DNA of 9,703 bases from an uncultured Rhodanobacteraceae bacterium. Lineage in GTDB: Bacteria > Pseudomonadota > Gammaproteobacteria > Xanthomonadales > Ahniellaceae. The notes beneath the pieces were generated by a model that made no database searches, was not told where the DNA came from, and was given only the letters and a program-made list of their open reading frames with translations. Position numbers and translations under genes: made by a program. The stretch is taken from assembly GCA_937873105.1 (NCBI GenBank), contig CALMWD010000078.1:1-9703 (forward strand), written 5' to 3'. Shown piece by piece: positions 6,919-9,703 of this stretch; position 1 is the stretch's first letter; every line of letters begins with the position of its first letter.

Positions 6919-8273
6919 TCGGGCGCGACGGCGCCGGCGGCTTCGCCCGGCTTGCGGCGGCGGCGGCGACGCTTCTTCTTCGCCGGCGCATCGACGGCCG
7001 CCGCCTTCTCCGGCATCGGCTGCCCGGACAGGACCGCATCCGGTCCTTCGTGCTGCGCGCGATCCCAGCGCTGGGCGAGTTCGACCAGCTCCAGGTTCGC
7101 GCTGGAGCGCAACAGCAGGAAGTCGTAGGCGGCACGGAAGCGCGGATGTGCCAGCAGACGCTGCACGCGCTTGCGTTGGTTGGTCACGAAGCGCGGCTGC
7201 AGGTCCCAGATCTCCTGCATGGGCAACGAGAAGCGCTTGGGCAAGGCGATGCGCTGCGCCTGCTCGGCGACGATCTGCGCCGAGGCCTCGCCCTCGGGGT
7301 CACCATGGCCACGCTCGGCGATCAGCGCCGCGCGATGCTCCACCGCCGGCCACAACAGGGCGGCGAACAGGAAGGCCGGGGTCACCGGCCGGCCGAGCGC
7401 GATGCGCGCGTCGGTGCTGGCCAGGGCCGCTTCGATCAGGGCGCGTCCGCGCGGATCCTTGCGGATGGCCTGCGAGGATTCCGGGAACAGCACCGCGAAC
7501 AGGCCATACCGCTCCATCTCGCGGAAACCCGAGAGCGCATGACCGGCCAGGAACAGCTTCAGCATCTCGTCGAACAGACGTGCCGGCGGCGCGTCGACGA
7601 TGAGCGGGCCATACTCGCGGATGCCGGCCGCCACGTCGTCGGCGATCGAGAACCCGAGCTTGGCCGCGAAACGCACCGCGCGCAGCGCGCGCACCGGATC
7701 TTCGCGGAAGCGGCGCTCGACATCGCCGATGAGGCGCAACTGGCGCCGCTGCACGTCGTCGTAACCGCCGACGTAATCGCGCACCGAGAAATCCTCGATG
7801 GCGTAATAGAGCGCGTTCACGGTGAAGTCTCGGCGTACCGCGTCCTCCTCGATGCTGCCGTAGACGTTGTCGCGGGTCAGGCGGCCGTCGACGACCTCGC
7901 GGTCGCCGGAGCCGTCGTCGCCCAGACCGCGGAACGTCGAGACTTCGATGATTTCTTCGCCATAGTGCACGTGCGCGAGCCGGAAGCGCCGGCCGATCAG
8001 CCGGCAATTTCGGAACAGGGCCTTGACCTCTTCCGGCGTGGCATTGGTCGCCACGTCGAAATCCTTGGGCCGGTTGCCGAGCAGCAGGTCGCGCACGGCA
8101 CCGCCCACCAGGCAGGCGTTGAAGCCGGCGTCACGCAGGCGGTACAGCACGCGCAGCGCATTCGGGCTGATGAACTGCCGCGAGATGCAATGGTCGGCAC
8201 GCGCGATGACACGCAGTTGTGCGGCGACACGTCTCCGCACGTCGGCGGGATCGGAGGTTTCGAGAAAATCCAT
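6915..8273 (-). CDS. pcnB: Poly(A) polymerase I
   Basis: PcnB adds 3' poly(A) tails that mark RNAs for degradation. The 452-residue protein (E. coli 465) has the class II nucleotidyltransferase fold: LVGGAVRDLLLG (55-66), catalytic DFD with Asp71 and Asp73, RRDFTVNALYY (147-157) with the third acidic residue, and REDPVRALRAVRFAAKLGF near 190-208. The C-terminus ends in a very basic run of lysines and arginines (432-442), as in other PcnB proteins, which favours poly(A) polymerase over CCA-adding enzyme. The start chosen is ATG 8273-8271 (MDFLETSD), with AGGA four bases upstream; a TTG at 8357 could extend it by 28 residues, but the extra part is proline/arginine-rich and not family-like. It is the first gene of the operon, ends in a GTGA overlap with folK, and faces away from the tRNA-Glu promoter. 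Confidence 0.95.
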   Translation of the reverse strand: MDFLETSDPADVRRRVAAQLRVIARADHCISRQFISPNALRVLYRLRDAGFNACLVGGAVRDLLLGNRPKDFDVATNATPEEVKALFRNCRLIGRRFRLAHVHYGEEIIEVSTFRGLGDDGSGDREVVDGRLTRDNVYGSIEEDAVRRDFTVNALYYAIEDFSVRDYVGGYDDVQRRQLRLIGDVERRFREDPVRALRAVRFAAKLGFSIADDVAAGIREYGPLIVDAPPARLFDEMLKLFLAGHALSGFREMERYGLFAVLFPESSQAIRKDPRGRALIEAALASTDARIALGRPVTPAFLFAALLWPAVEHRAALIAERGHGDPEGEASAQIVAEQAQRIALPKRFSLPMQEIWDLQPRFVTNQRKRVQRLLAHPRFRAAYDFLLLRSSANLELVELAQRWDRAQHEGPDAVLSGQPMPEKAAAVDAPAKKKRRRRRRKPGEAAGAVAPE

Positions 8274-8284
8274 GGTGTCCTGGT

Positions 8285-8301
8285 GGCCGCGCAGCGCGGC
8301 C
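8285..8301 (-). promoter_or_regulatory. GC-only hairpin next to the pcnB ribosome site
   Basis: GGCCGCGC and GCGCGGCC flank a single A, so RNA from either strand can form a 7-bp all-GC stem with a three-base loop. On the pcnB mRNA it lies three bases before AGGA and 11 bases before the ATG, where it could affect ribosome access. If translation started at TTG 8357 this would be coding sequence instead. Confidence 0.4.
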
Positions 8302-8363
8302 GTCTGTGCAATGGCAGGCCACGAGGGCTGGTGCCGACGGCGGTCGATGATGCCCAAGAAGCC

Positions 8364-8391
8364 TTGAGATCGCCGCCACGCCCGTTATACT
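8364..8391 (+). promoter_or_regulatory. Promoter of tRNA-Glu and fdxA
   Basis: TTGAGA (8364-8369, 5 of 6 to consensus) and TATACT (8386-8391, 5 of 6) are separated by 16 bp, the best-matching promoter in the window. The following ACGCCGC is a GC-rich discriminator, typical of stable-RNA promoters under stringent (ppGpp/DksA) control. The predicted start is near 8398. The nearest downstream gene is the tRNA. Confidence 0.75.
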
Positions 8392-8406
8392 ACGCCGCTC
8401 TGCAAA

Positions 8407-8421
8407 GTGGCCTCAAGCCAC
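8407..8421 (+). other. Hairpin in the tRNA-Glu 5' leader
   Basis: GTGGC (8407-8411) and GCCAC (8417-8421) form a perfect 5-bp stem with a five-base loop, ending three bases before the mature tRNA 5' end. It lies in the predicted 27-nt leader and may help present the RNase P cleavage site. Confidence 0.5.
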
Positions 8422-8424
8422 GAC

Positions 8425-8500
8425 GCTCCCATCGTCTAGCGGTCCAGGACGTCGCCCTCTCACGGCGAAAACAGGGGTTCGATTCCCCTTGGGAGTACCA
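8425..8500 (+). tRNA. tRNA-Glu (anticodon CTC)
   Basis: This 76-nt cloverleaf has an acceptor stem GCTCCCA / TGGGAGT (first pair G-U), a D-arm with TAGCGGTCCAGGA, anticodon stem TCGCC / GGCGA around loop CTCTCAC with anticodon CTC at 8459-8461, a T-arm CAGGGGTTCGATTCCCCT, and discriminator A with encoded CCA at 8498-8500. It closely resembles E. coli tRNA-Glu, whose anticodon is TTC. CTC reads GAG, a frequent codon in this GC-rich genome. A strong promoter lies upstream and fdxA starts 15 bases downstream with no terminator between, so the two probably share a transcript. Confidence 0.97.
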
Positions 8501-8514
8501 ACCGGGTCCAAGGC

Positions 8515-8838
8515 ATGCCCTTCGTCGTCGTCGAAAACTGCATCAAGTGCAAATACACCGACTGTGTCGAGGTCTGCCCGGTCGACTGCTTCCACGAAGG
8601 CCCGAACTTCCTGGTGATCGACCCGGACGAGTGCATCGACTGCACCCTGTGCGAGCCCGAATGCCCGGCCAAGGCAATCTTCCCCGAGGACGACGTTCCC
8701 GCAGGCCAGGAGCATTTCATCGCCCTGAACGCCGAGCTCTCGCATGTCTGGCCGGTGATCACCACGCGCAAGGATCCGCTGCCGGATGCCGTCGAATGGG
8801 ACGGCAAGCCGGACAAGCTGAAGGACCTGATCCGCTGA
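8515..8838 (+). CDS. fdxA: 7Fe ferredoxin ([3Fe-4S][4Fe-4S], Azotobacter FdI type)
   Basis: This small cytoplasmic electron carrier has 107 residues and aligns almost without gaps to Azotobacter vinelandii ferredoxin I (106 aa). By that alignment Cys9, Cys17 and Cys50 bind the [3Fe-4S] cluster, and Cys21, Cys40, Cys43 and Cys46 bind the [4Fe-4S] cluster; Cys12 and Cys25 are the extra conserved cysteines. The sequence begins [19 protein letters not shown] and includes [14 protein letters not shown] (38-51). The ATG at 8515 is fixed by homology, yet the only purine run before it (AAGG) is one base away, too close for a normal ribosome site. It is the second gene after tRNA-Glu(CTC) and ends in a hairpin facing bamC. 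Its redox partner cannot be inferred from context. Confidence 0.96.
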   Translation: MPFVVVENCIKCKYTDCVEVCPVDCFHEGPNFLVIDPDECIDCTLCEPECPAKAIFPEDDVPAGQEHFIALNAELSHVWPVITTRKDPLPDAVEWDGKPDKLKDLIR

Positions 8839-8845
8839 GTGCGCA

Positions 8846-8865
8846 CGCCGCGACGCCTCGCGGCG
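8846..8865. terminator. Hairpin between convergent fdxA and bamC
   Basis: A perfect 8-bp stem, CGCCGCGA (8846-8853) and TCGCGGCG (8858-8865), with loop CGCC, occupies most of the 33-bp gap between the two convergent stop codons. Neither strand has a T tract after it, so it is not a classical intrinsic terminator; it may end transcription inefficiently in both directions or protect mRNA 3' ends. Confidence 0.5.
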
Positions 8866-8871
8866 ACGTCC

Positions 8872-9450
8872 TCATTCCCACTGGATGCGATCGCGCAGGG
8901 CGCTGAGCACGCGTTGCGCGTATTCGTCGTCGATGCGCACGCCGCTGTCGCCGTCTTCGACCACGACGCGACTGCCGACCGGATCCTCGACCACGTGCGC
9001 GCTGCGGCGGATCGTGCTTACGCGCGTGCCGTCCTTCCACCACCAGCGCTTGCGCTCCTCGGTCTTCTCGAAGCGCAGTTCGATGCGACGCGCCCCGTCA
9101 TCCTTGTCGCCGATGGTCGCGATCTGGGCCTGCTCGAGTGCCGCCACGACCTGCCGGAACACCTCGTCGGGCGCGCCGCGGACCTTCAGTCGGCTTTGCG
9201 GATCGTCGGCATCCAGCGGCAGGCCGGAGACCGGCGCCTCGGGCACGGCGACGAGTTCGCCCTCGATCTCCGGTACGCGCATCGATTCGCGACGGTCCGG
9301 CGTGTCGAGTTCCGGCGGGATCGCCAGCGACTTGCCGGATTCGGCATCGAGGTAGCGCTCGCGCATTTCGCCCTTGCCGAACCAGCTGCAGCCCGAAAGC
9401 GCGAGCAGCAGGCCGGTCAGCACGAGCGGACGCAGTTGAATGGTCGACAT
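8872..9450 (-). CDS. bamC: BamC-like (NlpB/DapX) outer-membrane lipoprotein, short form
   Basis: BamC is an outer-membrane lipoprotein of the beta-barrel assembly machine. This 192-residue protein has a lipoprotein signal peptide: basic N-terminus, hydrophobic stretch 8-19 and lipobox LSGC with acylated Cys21. Ser at +2 favours outer-membrane sorting. Next comes a polar linker with YLDAESGKSLAIPPELDTP (33-51), resembling the extended BamC N-terminal segment that contacts BamD, then one alpha/beta domain (about 86-192). E. coli BamC has 344 residues and two such helix-grip domains, so one seems absent. The start ATG 9450-9448 has GGAG six to nine bases upstream. It follows dapA by 11 bp, the same order as dapA-nlpB in E. 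coli, which is the main reason for naming it. The RWWWKDG segment (135-141) is distinctive. Confidence 0.75.
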   Translation of the reverse strand: MSTIQLRPLVLTGLLLALSGCSWFGKGEMRERYLDAESGKSLAIPPELDTPDRRESMRVPEIEGELVAVPEAPVSGLPLDADDPQSRLKVRGAPDEVFRQVVAALEQAQIATIGDKDDGARRIELRFEKTEERKRWWWKDGTRVSTIRRSAHVVEDPVGSRVVVEDGDSGVRIDDEYAQRVLSALRDRIQWE

Positions 9451-9461
9451 GGAACTTCTCC

Positions 9462-9703
9462 TCAACCCGCGAGCCTCGCATCCAGGGATGCGAGCGCCGC
9501 AAGGCATTGATCGATGGCGGCATGATGCTGCGCCGACAAGGGCGTCAGCGGCAACCGGTGGATGGCGTCCAGGTAACCCAGGCGATGCAGGGCCCACTTC
9601 GCCGGAATCGGATTGGATTCGAGGCCGAGCACGCGATACAGCTCGCGCAGTCCGGCGTCGAGGTCGGCCGCGAGCAGCCGCGTCGCCGCATTCGCGGACA
9701 AGG
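9462..9703 (-). CDS. dapA: 4-hydroxy-tetrahydrodipicolinate synthase, C-terminal part only
   Basis: DapA condenses aspartate semialdehyde with pyruvate, the first committed step to diaminopimelate and lysine. Only the last 80 or so codons are in the window; the gene continues beyond the right edge, and the leucine codon TTG at 9701 is internal. The segment NPIPAKWALHRLG closely matches the E. coli DapA C-terminal NPIPVKWACKELG, and RLPLTPLS matches the following RLPMTPI. Active-site residues (the Schiff-base Lys, the Tyr of the triad) lie outside the window. The stop (9464-9462) is 11 bp before the bamC ATG, so the two are probably co-transcribed. Confidence 0.92.
   Translation of the reverse strand, partial: LSANAATRLLAADLDAGLRELYRVLGLESNPIPAKWALHRLGYLDAIHRLPLTPLSAQHHAAIDQCLAALASLDARLAG

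Noticed and set aside
6915..8273. Reading this gene as a CCA-adding tRNA nucleotidyltransferase
   Set aside because: Length, the basic C-terminal tail and linkage to folK all favour poly(A) polymerase I; the tRNA here already encodes CCA.
8274..8357. Extended PcnB start at TTG 8357
   Set aside because: The 28 extra residues lack family similarity, TTG is a rare start, and ATG 8273 has AGGA upstream.
8425..8500. tRNA-Glu as an integration (att) site for a mobile element
   Set aside because: No integrase, no repeated tRNA 3' end and no foreign-looking DNA are present; fdxA follows directly.
6900..8906. Very long plus-strand open frame (668 codons) opposite pcnB and across the tRNA and fdxA
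   Set aside because: It runs through tRNA-Glu and out of frame through fdxA, so it cannot be a real gene; it arises from antisense GC bias.

Overview
The window is about 9.7 kb of GC-rich DNA from a proteobacterium. Gene order and protein sequences fit the gammaproteobacterial order Xanthomonadales/Lysobacterales or a near relative. The clues are nnr-tsaE divergent from queG, a pcnB-folK-panB-panC operon next to pgi, a 7Fe ferredoxin close to the Azotobacter FdI type, and dapA followed by a BamC-like lipoprotein. It is almost entirely housekeeping DNA: there is no IS element, prophage, CRISPR array or obvious genomic island.

Layout. Positions 1-1776 (minus strand) hold the 5' part of tsaE and the complete bifunctional NAD(P)HX repair gene nnr, overlapping by four bases. 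A 35-bp divergent gap (1777-1811) separates nnr from queG (plus strand, 1812-2879). Each of these two genes has a -10-like hexamer exactly six bases before its ATG and no Shine-Dalgarno sequence, which is the layout of leaderless mRNAs. queG is interrupted by one in-frame TAA at 2145-2147, where the family has the Tyr of GRDYHK, and is otherwise intact. Its end overlaps the end of the convergent pgi gene (2871-4427, minus).

The 278-bp gap 4428-4705 is the most interesting non-coding stretch. It holds the pgi promoter and, on the minus strand, what looks like a complete small-RNA gene: a promoter (TTGCGT-N17-TAGATT), about 113 nt folding into three hairpins, and a strong intrinsic terminator with ten T. 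Three copies of a CAACAGC heptamer overlap and precede the -35 box, as expected of a regulator binding site.

Positions 4706-8273 (minus) are a tight operon, transcribed pcnB, folK, panB, panC: poly(A) polymerase, a folate-pathway kinase and two pantothenate enzymes. A possible internal promoter precedes panB. panD is not present here. On the plus strand, a strong promoter with a GC-rich discriminator drives tRNA-Glu(CTC) (8425-8500), and fdxA starts only 15 bases after the tRNA CCA. The right end (8872-9703, minus) is the 3' part of dapA followed by a short, apparently single-domain BamC-like lipoprotein.

The genes cover cofactor supply and repair (folate, CoA, NAD(P)H), tRNA modification (t6A, queuosine), RNA decay, central carbon metabolism, lysine/peptidoglycan precursor synthesis and outer-membrane assembly. 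I found no undescribed multi-gene system. The observations worth testing are the candidate sRNA with its operator-like repeats, the queG nonsense codon, the paired leaderless promoters and the tRNA-ferredoxin transcript.
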